From Pseudoxanthomonas suwonensis (lineage in GTDB: Bacteria; Pseudomonadota; Gammaproteobacteria; Xanthomonadales; Xanthomonadaceae), in assembly GCF_010093235.1 (NCBI RefSeq), contig NZ_PDWP01000001.1:62001-126000 (forward strand): a stretch of DNA of 64,000 bases, written 5' to 3'. This document shows, one piece after another, positions 20,345-28,457 of the stretch. Positions within the stretch are counted from its first letter, which is position 1; the number at the start of each line of letters is the position of its first letter. The notes beneath the pieces are model-generated. The model was not told the DNA's origin. It ran no database searches and was given only the letters and a program-made list of their open reading frames with translations. The position numbers and the translations under genes are program-made.

Positions 20345-20686
20345 TCAGGCCAGCCAGACCTGGCCGTCGCGCACCTCGACCGGGACCGCCCGCAGGGCGT
20401 CGCCACGGCAGGGGCCGGCCACGCAGGTCCCCTGCTGCAGCTCGAACGAGGCCCCGTGCGCCGCGCACACCAGCTGTCCTTCGCGGCTCTTCAGGAACTG
20501 CCCCGGCGCCCAATCCAGGCGCCTGCCTGCGTGCGGGCAGACATTGAGCCAGGCACGCACGCTGCCGCCGTCCCGGTACAGGACCAGGGACTCGGGCTCG
20601 CCGTCCAGCGTAGCCTGCGCCTCCGCCAATCCGCCGTCGGGTATGGAATCCAGACTGAGCAGCGGTTCCGGGTTTAACGAATTCAT
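20345..20686 (-). CDS. Rieske [2Fe-2S] domain protein
   Basis: A stand-alone Rieske protein of 113 residues, similar in size to NirD-type or bacterial ferredoxin-like Rieske proteins. Both cluster-binding motifs are present: CPHAGRRLDW (C-x-H) and CAAHGASF (C-x-x-H), separated by about 20 residues. It is soluble, with no membrane segment. It would act as an electron carrier or as a subunit of an oxygenase or reductase, but no such partner is adjacent, so its partner is unknown. ATG 20686 is supported by the conserved N-terminal phasing. The gene converges on the SLC13 permease. Confidence 0.85.
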   Translation of the reverse strand: MNSLNPEPLLSLDSIPDGGLAEAQATLDGEPESLVLYRDGGSVRAWLNVCPHAGRRLDWAPGQFLKSREGQLVCAAHGASFELQQGTCVAGPCRGDALRAVPVEVRDGQVWLA

Positions 20687-20738
20687 CACACCCCACGTGG
20701 ATATCGCGCCGATACTGCCGGCCACCCGCCATTCTGGC

Positions 20739-21023
20739 ATGCACGCAATGCACCAACGCCACTTCCACTTCGACGGCTCGCGCCTGCGCGACCTGTTCCA
20801 GCCCCGCAAGCCGCGGCACCCGCTGCTGCGCGTGGCGCTGGGTCTGGTCGGCGTGGCCGTGCTCGCGCTGCTGGTGTTCGTCAGTGTGTTCGTGGGCGCG
20901 GCCATGCTGGCCGTGGGCCTGGGCTGGAAGCTGCTGCGCAGCCGCGGCGCCCGGCCGGCCGCCACCGGCGAGGTGATGGACGCCGAGTACCGCGTCCTGC
21001 GCCGCCAGGCCCTGCCGCGCTGA
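20739..21023 (+). CDS. small membrane protein, hypothetical
   Basis: A 94-residue protein. A short basic/aromatic N-terminus (QRHFHFDGSRLRDLFQPRKP) is followed by one long hydrophobic stretch, about residues 30-63 (VALGLVGVAVLALLVFVSVF and GAAMLAVGLGWKLL), that could form one or two helices. A basic C-terminal tail ends in EVMDAEYRVLRR. Two ATGs (20739 and 20748) compete and neither has a strong ribosome-binding site. It diverges from the Rieske gene and is followed by the FAH-fold hydrolase 53 bases downstream. I do not recognise a named family. Confidence 0.6.
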   Translation: MHAMHQRHFHFDGSRLRDLFQPRKPRHPLLRVALGLVGVAVLALLVFVSVFVGAAMLAVGLGWKLLRSRGARPAATGEVMDAEYRVLRRQALPR

Positions 21024-21076
21024 CCTGCGCCGCCGCAGCCGGCTAGACTGTGCGGCCCAATATGCCGGGCCCCAGC

Positions 21077-21793
21077 ATGAGCGCCGATTCCACTGACGTG
21101 ATCCCCGCGCCGCCCGCGCCGCGCCTGGCCGTGCGCGGCGGTGGCCGCTTCCCGGTCCGCCGCATCTACTGCGTGGGCCGCAACTTCGCCGACCACGCCC
21201 GCGAGATGGGCGCGGCGGTGCCTGCCTCGAAGGCCGAGCGCGGCACCCCGGTGTTCTTCATGAAACCCGCCGACGCCGTGGTCACCGACGGCGTGGTGCC
21301 CTACCCGCCCGCCACCTCCGACCTGCACCACGAGGTCGAGCTGGTAGTGGCGATCGGGCGCGACGCCCCGGCCGGCGTGCTGCCGGTGGAGCAGGCGCAG
21401 GCGCTGGTGTTCGGTTACACCGTTGGCCTGGACCTGACCCGCCGCGACCTGCAGGCCGCGGCCAAGTCCAGGGGCCTGCCCTGGGACATCGCCAAGGGCT
21501 TCGACCATTCCGCGCCGGTGGGCGAGCTGGTGCCTGCCGCCGGGGCGGGCGACCTTGGCGACCGCGTGCTGGAGCTGCAGGTCAACGGGCAGGTGCGCCA
21601 GCGCGCGCCGCTGTCGGACCTGATCTGGGACGTGCCGGAGATCCTGCACGAGCTGTCGAAACTGTATGCCCTGCGCGCCGGCGACCTGGTGTTCATGGGC
21701 ACGCCGGCCGGGGTGGCCGCGCTGCAGCCCGGTGACGCCTTTGCCGCCAGCCTGGACGGGATCGCCACCCTGCACGGCCGCGTCGCCGCCTGA
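21077..21793 (+). CDS. fumarylacetoacetate hydrolase-family protein
   Basis: FAH-fold hydrolase/decarboxylase of about 238 residues. It contains IYCVGRNFADHAREMG, FFMKPADAV, the metal-binding HHEVELVVAIGRD (E-x-E region), GYTVGLDLTRRDLQ and the C-terminal VFMGTPAGVAALQPGD. Members act on acylpyruvates, oxaloacetate or aromatic-degradation intermediates; the substrate cannot be fixed from sequence, though the closest feel is acylpyruvase/oxaloacetate tautomerase-like. The start is uncertain among GTG 21050, ATG 21062 and ATG 21077; I used the last because upstream residues are not family-like. The same strand and short spacing suggest a unit with the small membrane protein. Confidence 0.88.
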   Translation: MSADSTDVIPAPPAPRLAVRGGGRFPVRRIYCVGRNFADHAREMGAAVPASKAERGTPVFFMKPADAVVTDGVVPYPPATSDLHHEVELVVAIGRDAPAGVLPVEQAQALVFGYTVGLDLTRRDLQAAAKSRGLPWDIAKGFDHSAPVGELVPAAGAGDLGDRVLELQVNGQVRQRAPLSDLIWDVPEILHELSKLYALRAGDLVFMGTPAGVAALQPGDAFAASLDGIATLHGRVAA

Positions 21794-21868
21794 TCGCCGC
21801 CCGCGCCCGGCGCGGGTTACGCTTCGCGCCCGTGCCGCGGGCACCCGTAGACAGAGAAGGAGAACGAG

Positions 21869-22294
21869 ATGGGCATGATCAGCGAGTTCAAGGAATTCGC
21901 CATGCGCGGCAACGTCATCGACCTCGCCGTGGGCGTGGTCATCGGCGGCGCCTTCGGCAAGATCGTCACCGCGCTGGTGGACAAGGTCATCATGCCGCCG
22001 CTGGGCTGGCTGATCGGCAACGTCGACTTCTCCGACCTGGCCTGGACCCTCGCCCCGGCGCGCGTGGCCGCCGACGGCAGCGAGATCCCGGCGGTGGTCA
22101 TCGGCTACGGCGAGTTCCTCAACACCGTCATCCAGTTCCTGATCGTGGCCTTCGCCATCTTCATGCTGGTCAAGGGTGTCAACCGCCTGGCCCGCCGCCG
22201 CAAGCAGGAAGAGGAAGCCCCGGCCGCGCCGCCGGAGCCGAGCGAGGAAGTGCTCCTGCTGCGCCAGATCCGCGATTCGCTGCAGCAGCGCTGA
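21869..22294 (+). CDS. mscL: large-conductance mechanosensitive channel
   Basis: Inner-membrane homopentameric channel that opens on membrane tension to release solutes in osmotic downshock. The 141-residue protein shows the N-terminal amphipathic helix [18 protein letters not shown], pore-lining TM1 ([20 protein letters not shown]), the periplasmic loop, TM2 ([18 protein letters not shown]) and the charged C-terminal bundle [14 protein letters not shown] strong ribosome-binding site (GAAGGAGA) precedes ATG 21869. A 12-bp stem-loop follows the stop codon. Confidence 0.97.
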   Translation: MGMISEFKEFAMRGNVIDLAVGVVIGGAFGKIVTALVDKVIMPPLGWLIGNVDFSDLAWTLAPARVAADGSEIPAVVIGYGEFLNTVIQFLIVAFAIFMLVKGVNRLARRRKQEEEAPAAPPEPSEEVLLLRQIRDSLQQR

Positions 22295-22304
22295 GGACAT
22301 CCCC

Positions 22305-22336
22305 GCCGCTCCCGTGACCATGCGCACGGGAGCGGC
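22305..22336 (+). terminator. stem-loop after mscL, probable terminator
   Basis: Perfect 12-bp inverted repeat, 22305-22316 with 22325-22336 (GCCGCTCCCGTG / CACGGGAGCGGC), 8-base loop, starting ten bases after the mscL stop. It lacks a T-tract, so termination strength is uncertain. Confidence 0.5.
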
Positions 22337-22387
22337 CTGCCGGGGCTTGCTAGGCTCATGCGTTCCCATACGCCGGAGCCTTGCTGC

Positions 22388-23788
22388 ATGCGCCTTGCCC
22401 TGCTTGCCGCCGCCCTGCTGGTCCCGCTGGCGGCGACCGCCGCCGAAACCCGCATTCCCGACCGCGCCCTGGAGCAGGCCACGACCCTGCGCGAGCGCGC
22501 CCTGGCCGACGACACCGCCTGGAAGGTCACCGAGTCGCTGACCACCGAGGTCGGCCCGCGCATCGCCGGCAGCGAGGCGGACGCCCGCGCCGTCGCCTGG
22601 GCGGTGGCCAAGTTCAGGGAGCTGGGCTTCGACAAGGTGTGGACCGAGCCGGTGACCTTCCCCAGGTGGGAGCGTCGCGGCGAGCGTGCGGCCGTAGTCG
22701 GCGCCAACGCCCAGCCCCTGGCGGTCACCGCGCCCGGCGGCAGCCCGGGCGGCACGGTCGAGGCGGAGATCGTGCGCTTCCCGGACCTGGCTTCGCTGGA
22801 GGCAGCGCCGGAAGGCTCGCTGGCCGGACGCATCGCCTTCGTCGACTACCAGATGCCGGCCGCGCGCGACGGTGCCGGCTACGGTCCCGGCAGCGCGATC
22901 CGTTCGCGTGGCCCGTCGCTGGCCATCCGCAAGGGCGCGATCGGCTTCCTGATGCGCTCGGCCGGCACCGACAACCATCGCGTCCCCCACACCGGCATCA
23001 CCCGCTTCGACGACGGCCTCACCCCGGTCCCGTCGGCGGCGCTGAGCATCCCCGATGCCGACCAGCTGGCGCGCCTTGCCGCCCGCGGCCCGGTCCGGGT
23101 GCGCCTGGACCTGGACTGCGGCTGGGACGGCGAGTACACCTCGCAGAACGTGATCGGCGAGATCACCGGCCGCAGCCGGCCCAAGGAGGTGGTGCTGCTG
23201 GGCGCCCACCTGGATTCCTGGGACCTGGGCACCGGCGCGATCGATGATGCCGCCGGCATCGGCATCACCATGGCCGCCGCGCGCCTGGTCAAGCAGATGC
23301 CGCGGCGCCCTGCGCGCAGCATCCGCGTGGTCGCCTACGCCAACGAGGAGCAGGGCCTGCTCGGCGGCAAGGCCTACGCCGAGCGCCACGCCGGCGAAAT
23401 CGCCCTGCACCAGCTGGCCGCCGAGAGCGACTTCGGCGCCGGCCGCATCTACGCCTTCAACACCAGCGCGCCGGAGCATGCGCAGGCGGCCACCCGCCAG
23501 ATCGCGCAGGCGCTGGCGCCGCTGGGCATCGAGCACGCGCCCGGCCAGGGCGGCCCCGGCCCGGACATCATCCCGCTGGCGGCCAAGGGCGCGGCCTGGG
23601 CCTGGCTGGCGCAGGATGGCACCGACTACTTCGACCTGCACCACACCGCCGACGACACCCTGGACAAGGTGGATCCGGAAGCGCTGAAGCAGAACGTGGC
23701 CGCCTGGGCGGTGCTGGCCTGGCTGGCCGCCGAGGCCGAGGGCGACTTCGGCAGCAGGCCGGGCACCATGCCGAAGCCGGCCGACTGA
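22388..23788 (+). CDS. secreted M28-family zinc peptidase
   Basis: Exported di-zinc aminopeptidase of about 466 residues. A signal peptide (LALLAAALLVPLAATAA) starts directly after ATG 22388. A PA-like insert (about 120-240) precedes the catalytic domain with the ordered metal ligands: GAHLDSWDLGTGAIDDAAG (His and bridging Asp), NEEQGLLGG (Glu pair), ESDFGAGRI (Asp) and DLHHTADDTLD (His). This ordering is the M28 pattern shared with carboxypeptidase Q-like enzymes. It probably releases N-terminal or dipeptide residues in the periplasm or medium. A GH97 glycosidase follows on the same strand; the two may be separately transcribed nutrient-scavenging enzymes. Confidence 0.92.
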   Translation: MRLALLAAALLVPLAATAAETRIPDRALEQATTLRERALADDTAWKVTESLTTEVGPRIAGSEADARAVAWAVAKFRELGFDKVWTEPVTFPRWERRGERAAVVGANAQPLAVTAPGGSPGGTVEAEIVRFPDLASLEAAPEGSLAGRIAFVDYQMPAARDGAGYGPGSAIRSRGPSLAIRKGAIGFLMRSAGTDNHRVPHTGITRFDDGLTPVPSAALSIPDADQLARLAARGPVRVRLDLDCGWDGEYTSQNVIGEITGRSRPKEVVLLGAHLDSWDLGTGAIDDAAGIGITMAAARLVKQMPRRPARSIRVVAYANEEQGLLGGKAYAERHAGEIALHQLAAESDFGAGRIYAFNTSAPEHAQAATRQIAQALAPLGIEHAPGQGGPGPDIIPLAAKGAAWAWLAQDGTDYFDLHHTADDTLDKVDPEALKQNVAAWAVLAWLAAEAEGDFGSRPGTMPKPAD

Positions 23789-23882
23789 CGGGTCCCCGCC
23801 CACCCGGAGCGCCGCCGATCCAGCCGGGACGCCGGCCGCGCGAGAAGGTACGCTCCCTTCCTCTCCAGGAAGGGAGCCGTCG

Positions 23883-25883
23883 ATGCCAGCCTGCCTGCGT
23901 ACCGCCTTCGTCCTGCTGCTGGGCCTGCATGCCACGCATGCGCATGCCTCCGTGCCGCTGCAGCTGCAGTCGCCCGACGGCCGCAACAGCATCAGCTTCG
24001 GGCTCGACGCCAGCGGTGCGCCCACCTGGGCCGTGGCGCGCGACGGCAGGCCGGTGATCGCGCCTTCGCCGCTGGGCGTGCGCCTGGCGGGCGATGGCCA
24101 GATGGGCAAGGGCCTGCGCCTGGCCGGTAGCCGCACGACCGAAGCCGATGCGCGTTACGAGGTGGTCGCGGGCAAGTCGCGCGAAGGCCGCGACCATTAC
24201 CGCCAGCTGGAGATCGACCTCGCCGACGCCGAGGGCCGCGTGCTCGGCCTGGTGCTGCGCGCCTACGACGATGGCGTCGCCCTGCGCTACCGCCTGCCGC
24301 GCCCGGCGCGCGGCGACCTGGTGGTGGACGGGGAACTGACCGGTTTCCTGTTCCCGCGCGACTACGCCTGCCACGCGCTCAACCTCGGCCGCTTCGGCAC
24401 CAGCCACGAAGGCGAGTTCGACCCGGTCGACGCCTCGCGCATCCGCCCGCACCACCTGGTCGACCTGCCGCTGGTCTGCGCCACCGGCGAAGGCACGACC
24501 ACCTTCGCCATCGCCGAGGCCGACCTGGACCGCTACGCCGGCCTGTACCTCGCCGGCCGCGCCGATGGCCGCCTCGGGGTGGAAGCGAAACTGTCGCCAC
24601 GCCTGGACGAGCCCGGCGTGGCCGTGCGCCTGCCGCGCGGCGAGGTGGACGCCGCCGGCCATCCCACGCCATGGCGCGTGCTGATGCTGGGCGCCAGCCC
24701 CGGGGCGCTGGTCGAGTCGGACCTGGTCGCCCGCCTCAACCCGCCCACGCCGATCGCCGACACCTCGTGGATCCGCCCCGGCAAGTCGGCCTGGGACTGG
24801 TGGTCGGGCGGGCTGGCGCCGGACGTGCCCGAGCCGGGCATGAACACCGCCACCATCCGCCGCTATATCGACCACGCCGCGGCGCTGGGCCTGGAGTACA
24901 TGCTGGTCGACGACGGCTGGTACGTCGGCAGCACCGGCAACGGCCACTACAACCCGGATGCGGACATCACCCGCGCGATTCCCGGGCTGGACCTGGAAGA
25001 CCTCATCGCCTACGCCGGCGAGCGCGGCGTCGGCATCTGGCTGTGGGCGCACTGGCGCTCGCTCGAGCCCCGCCTGGACGAGGTATTCGAGCGTTACGCG
25101 CAGCTCGGGGTCAAGGGCGTCAAGGTCGACTTCATGGAACGCGACGACCAGCAGATGGTCGCCTTCTTCCACGAGATGATGCGCGCCTCGGCCCGCCACC
25201 GGCTGATGCTCAACCTGCACGGCGCCTACCGCCCCACCGGCCTGCAGCGCACCTGGCCGCAGTACATCACCCAGGAAGGCGTGCTCGGCGCGGAGTACAA
25301 CAAGTGGAGCCGGCGCATCACCCCGGCGCACAACGTCACCCTGCCGTTCACCCGCATGCTGCTGGGGCCGATGGACTACACCCCCGGCGGCTTCCGCAAC
25401 ACCACGCCGGAGGCGTTCCAGGTGAGGTTCAAGGGACCGGAGGTGATGGGCACGCGCGCCCACCAGCTGGCGATGTACGTGGTCTACGACAGTCCGCTGC
25501 AGATGGTGGCCGACAGTCCGGACGTCTACGTCGACGCGCCCGGCGCGGACTTCATCCGCCTGGTGCCCACCAGCTGGGACGAGACCCGGGTGCTGGACGG
25601 CGCGATCGGCAGCCACATCGTCACCGCACGCCGGGTGGGACGCGACTGGTACATCGGCGCGATGACCGACCGGGCGCGCACCCTGGAGCTGGACCTGGGC
25701 TTCCTGCCGGCGGCGGACTACAGCGCAACCGTGTGGCGCGACGGCAACAAGCCGACCGACGTGGTCCGCGAGCAACGGCGCGTCGATGCCGGCCATCGCC
25801 GCATCCGCCTGGAACTGGCGGCTGGCGGCGGCGCGGTACTGCACCTGCAGGCCACGCCGCTGCGCATCGCCATGCGGGATTGA
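23883..25883 (+). CDS. glycoside hydrolase family 97 enzyme
   Basis: Secreted alpha-glucosidase or alpha-galactosidase of 666 residues. After a signal peptide (FVLLLGLHATHAHAS) comes an N-terminal beta-sandwich domain (SPDGRNSISFGLDASG), a TIM-barrel with YMLVDDGWYVG, GVGIWLWAHW and GVKVDFMERDDQQMV, and a C-terminal beta domain. In GH97 the presence of Asp in the beta-4 strand motif VDFM marks the retaining subgroup typified by alpha-galactosidases, while inverting alpha-glucosidases lack it; I therefore lean to the retaining branch. A downstream segment with NLHGAYRPTGLQRTWP and QEGVLGAEYNKW holds the conserved Glu. A GGGAG ribosome-binding site precedes ATG 23883. No TonB receptor is adjacent, so this is not a full utilisation locus. 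Confidence 0.92.
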   Translation: MPACLRTAFVLLLGLHATHAHASVPLQLQSPDGRNSISFGLDASGAPTWAVARDGRPVIAPSPLGVRLAGDGQMGKGLRLAGSRTTEADARYEVVAGKSREGRDHYRQLEIDLADAEGRVLGLVLRAYDDGVALRYRLPRPARGDLVVDGELTGFLFPRDYACHALNLGRFGTSHEGEFDPVDASRIRPHHLVDLPLVCATGEGTTTFAIAEADLDRYAGLYLAGRADGRLGVEAKLSPRLDEPGVAVRLPRGEVDAAGHPTPWRVLMLGASPGALVESDLVARLNPPTPIADTSWIRPGKSAWDWWSGGLAPDVPEPGMNTATIRRYIDHAAALGLEYMLVDDGWYVGSTGNGHYNPDADITRAIPGLDLEDLIAYAGERGVGIWLWAHWRSLEPRLDEVFERYAQLGVKGVKVDFMERDDQQMVAFFHEMMRASARHRLMLNLHGAYRPTGLQRTWPQYITQEGVLGAEYNKWSRRITPAHNVTLPFTRMLLGPMDYTPGGFRNTTPEAFQVRFKGPEVMGTRAHQLAMYVVYDSPLQMVADSPDVYVDAPGADFIRLVPTSWDETRVLDGAIGSHIVTARRVGRDWYIGAMTDRARTLELDLGFLPAADYSATVWRDGNKPTDVVREQRRVDAGHRRIRLELAAGGGAVLHLQATPLRIAMRD

Positions 25884-25899
25884 GGCGCGCGCCGCGCGG

Positions 25900-26820
25900 T
25901 CAGCGGCGCGCGGCGGCCCAGTGCGCCAGGAACACCGCGGTGGCCGCGGCGACGTTGAGGCTTTCCACCGCGCCGGTGCCGGAAATCGACACCCGGTGCC
26001 GGCAGGCGCCGGCCAGGCCGGCGTCCATGCCCTCGCCTTCGGCACCCATCACGTAGACCAGCCGCGCCTGCGGCTGCATCGCGAACAGGTCCTCGCCATC
26101 GCGCACCACGGTGGCGGCGGACACGAAACCGGCCGCGTGCAGGCGCGCCAGCGCCTCGTCGTTGCCGGGCAGGCGCACCAGGGCCACGCCTTCCGCACCG
26201 CCCTCGGCCACGCGCGCCGCGGCACCGGACAGCGCCAGCGTCGACTGCGCAGGCAGCAGCACCGCCGCGCCGAAGTGCGCGGCCGAGCGCAGGATCGCGC
26301 CGAAGTTGTGCGGATTGCCCACGCCATCCAGCCACAGGGCCAGCGCCGGGGCTCCGGGCGCCAGCGTGGCCAGCCAGTCCTCCAGCGGCAGCGGCTCGCT
26401 GCGCAGCACGTCGGCGACCACGCCCTCGTGGTGCGAGCTGGCCGCCAGCCGGTCCAGGTCCTCCGCCTCGACCACGCGGTAGCCGACCCGGTTCTGCACG
26501 CACCAGGCCAGCAGCGGACGCAGCGCGTGCACCCGCGACTGCAACAGGTAGAGCTTGCGGATCGCCTGGGGCCGACGCCCGAAGACCGCCTGCACCGCAT
26601 TGAGCCCGTACAGCCGCACTTCCTCGCGGCGCGCCGGGCGCGGCGCGGGCGTATCGGCGGCCGTCCCGTGCTCCCCTGCCTGCGGCCAGCCGGCGCCTAC
26701 GGCGGCGGGAGCCTGGTCGCCTTCCAGGCGCGGCCTGGCAGGCGCCGGCCGGCCGTTCCCGTCGCGGCGCGGCGGCCCCTTGCGCGGCTGGCGCGGACCG
26801 CGGTCCCAGGGACTGGCCAT
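25900..26820 (-). CDS. TrmH/SpoU-family RNA 2'-O-methyltransferase, YfiF-like
   Basis: Knotted SAM-dependent RNA methyltransferase of 306 residues. The first 65 or so residues are a basic, low-complexity extension (RGPRQPRKGPPRRDGNGR). A substrate-binding domain (EVRLYGLNAVQAVFGRRP) follows, then the SPOUT domain with LDGVGNPHNFGAILRSAAHF, AEGGAEGVALVRL, VMGAEGEGMD and the C-terminal GTGAVESLNVAAATAVFL. The pattern (HFG, SGAA, AEGGAE, GTG) resembles E. coli YfiF more than RlmB, so I do not call it rlmB; its RNA target is unknown. ATG 26820 overlaps the stop of the AGCS symporter by one base (TGATG), implying translational coupling. Confidence 0.88.
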   Translation of the reverse strand: MASPWDRGPRQPRKGPPRRDGNGRPAPARPRLEGDQAPAAVGAGWPQAGEHGTAADTPAPRPARREEVRLYGLNAVQAVFGRRPQAIRKLYLLQSRVHALRPLLAWCVQNRVGYRVVEAEDLDRLAASSHHEGVVADVLRSEPLPLEDWLATLAPGAPALALWLDGVGNPHNFGAILRSAAHFGAAVLLPAQSTLALSGAAARVAEGGAEGVALVRLPGNDEALARLHAAGFVSAATVVRDGEDLFAMQPQARLVYVMGAEGEGMDAGLAGACRHRVSISGTGAVESLNVAAATAVFLAHWAAARR

Positions 26821-28325
26821 CAGCGCTTCCTGGACCAGAAGCCGGCGTTGCGGATGCCCAGCGCTTCCGGATCGAACACCGGCTCGACCCCCAGCTTCTT
26901 CTGCCGCTCGTAGTCCTGCAGCGCCAGCAGCGCCGGCTTCTGCAGGATCAGGATGGCGATGATGTTGAGCCAGGCCATCAGGCCCACGCCGATATCGCCC
27001 AGGGTCCACGCGGTGGCGGCGTTGTGGTACGCGCCGAACACGACCATGCCGATGATGCCCAGGCGCAGCAGCAGGGTCGCCAGCGGATGCGTCTTGCGCA
27101 CGCCGGCCAGGTAGGTGAGGTTGGTCTCGGCCATGTAGTAATAGGCCATGATCGTGGTGAAGGCGAAGAAGAACAGCGCCAGCGCCACGAAGCCCGCGCC
27201 CCACCCCGGCAGCACCGACTCGACCGCCGCCTGGGTGAACTGCGCGCCTTCCGACGGCTGCACGCCCGGCACGCCGGTGACGATGGCCTGCAGCGTCTCC
27301 TTGCCGTCCTCCAGCACCACGCGGAAGGTGTTGTACATGCCGGTGGACAGCACCAGGAAGGCGGTGGAGGTGCACACCAGCATGGTGTCGAAGTAGATCG
27401 CGAAGGCCTGCACGTAACCCTGCTTGGCCGGGTGCGAGACCTCGGCCGCCGCGGCCGCGTGCGGGCCGGTGCCCTGGCCTGCCTCGTTGGCGTAGACGCC
27501 GCGCTTGACGCCCCAGGCGATGGCCTGGCCGAGGATCGCGCCGAACGCCGCGTGGCCGCCGAACGCGCTGGAGAAGATGTCGGCGAACATCGCTGGCACC
27601 TTGTCCGCGTTGACGATCATCACGATGACCGCCATCAGGATGAAGGCCAGCGCCATGAACGGCACCACGACCTCGGCGAAGGTGGCGATGCGCTTGATGC
27701 CGCCGAAGATGATCAGGCCCAGCAGGAAGGCCACGGCCAGGCCGATCCACAGCTTGAGCATCCCCGCCCCGCCCAGGGCCACGCAGGCCGCGCCTTCGCC
27801 ACTGCACAGCACGCTGCTGGCGCTGTCGGCGATGGCGTTGGCCTGCACGCCCGGCAGCAGCAGGCCGGTGGCGACCACGGTAGCCACTGCGAATACCGCC
27901 GCATACCACTTCAGGCCCATGGCCTTCTCGATGTAGTACGCCGGGCCGCCACGGTAGCGCCCCTCGGCGTCCTTCTCCTTGTAGATCTGGGCCAGGCTGC
28001 TCTCGATGTACGAGGTCGAGGCGCCGAGGAAGCCCATCACCCACATCCAGAACACCGCGCCCGGACCGCCGTAGGCGATGGCCGTGGCCACGCCGGCGAT
28101 GTTGCCGATGCCCATGCGTCCGGCCATGGAGATGGCCAGCGCCTGGAACGAGGACACGCCTGCGTCGGACTTCTGTCCGGTGACGGTCAACCGGCACATC
28201 TCGGCGAAACCGCGCACCTGCATCACGCGGGTGCGGAAGGTGAACCACAGGCCGGCACCCAGGCACAACGCGATCAGCGCGTTGCTCCAGATGATGCCGT
28301 TTATCCAGGCAAGGAAAGCTTCCAC
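26820..28325 (-). CDS. sodium:alanine symporter family (AGCS) transporter
   Basis: Inner-membrane Na+-coupled amino-acid (alanine/glycine) importer, about 501 residues. Family signatures: LGAGLWFTFRTRVMQVRGF, SFQALAISMAGRMGIGNIAG, GGPGAVFWMWVMGFLGAST, YRGGPAYYIEKAMG and GQGTGPHAAAAAEVSHP, with about 10-11 hydrophobic segments. I chose GTG 28325 because GGAGA lies ten bases upstream and it begins right at the conserved N-terminus; a longer reading to 28436 would add a non-homologous segment. The first gene of a two-gene operon with the overlapping RNA methyltransferase. Confidence 0.93.
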   Translation of the reverse strand: MEAFLAWINGIIWSNALIALCLGAGLWFTFRTRVMQVRGFAEMCRLTVTGQKSDAGVSSFQALAISMAGRMGIGNIAGVATAIAYGGPGAVFWMWVMGFLGASTSYIESSLAQIYKEKDAEGRYRGGPAYYIEKAMGLKWYAAVFAVATVVATGLLLPGVQANAIADSASSVLCSGEGAACVALGGAGMLKLWIGLAVAFLLGLIIFGGIKRIATFAEVVVPFMALAFILMAVIVMIVNADKVPAMFADIFSSAFGGHAAFGAILGQAIAWGVKRGVYANEAGQGTGPHAAAAAEVSHPAKQGYVQAFAIYFDTMLVCTSTAFLVLSTGMYNTFRVVLEDGKETLQAIVTGVPGVQPSEGAQFTQAAVESVLPGWGAGFVALALFFFAFTTIMAYYYMAETNLTYLAGVRKTHPLATLLLRLGIIGMVVFGAYHNAATAWTLGDIGVGLMAWLNIIAILILQKPALLALQDYERQKKLGVEPVFDPEALGIRNAGFWSRKR

Positions 28326-28457
28326 GGGGTTGGGTCTCCGGCCGTCGGGAACGGAATGGGGATGCGCGGCGCATACCGCAGGGTGTGGGGAAAGATAACC
28401 GCATACCGCCGCCACGCGCAGTGCCTTCCCGCACATGCGCGTCGCGTGGACCCCGGC

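Noticed and set aside
20345-24136. 1263-codon minus-strand open frame over the FAH, mscL and M28 genes
   Set aside because: Only its last 113 codons (the Rieske gene) resemble a real protein; the rest is antisense to genes with clear motifs.
25900-26820. Calling the SPOUT methyltransferase rlmB
   Set aside because: Its motifs (HFG, SGAA, AEGGAE, GTG) and N-terminal extension fit YfiF better than RlmB.
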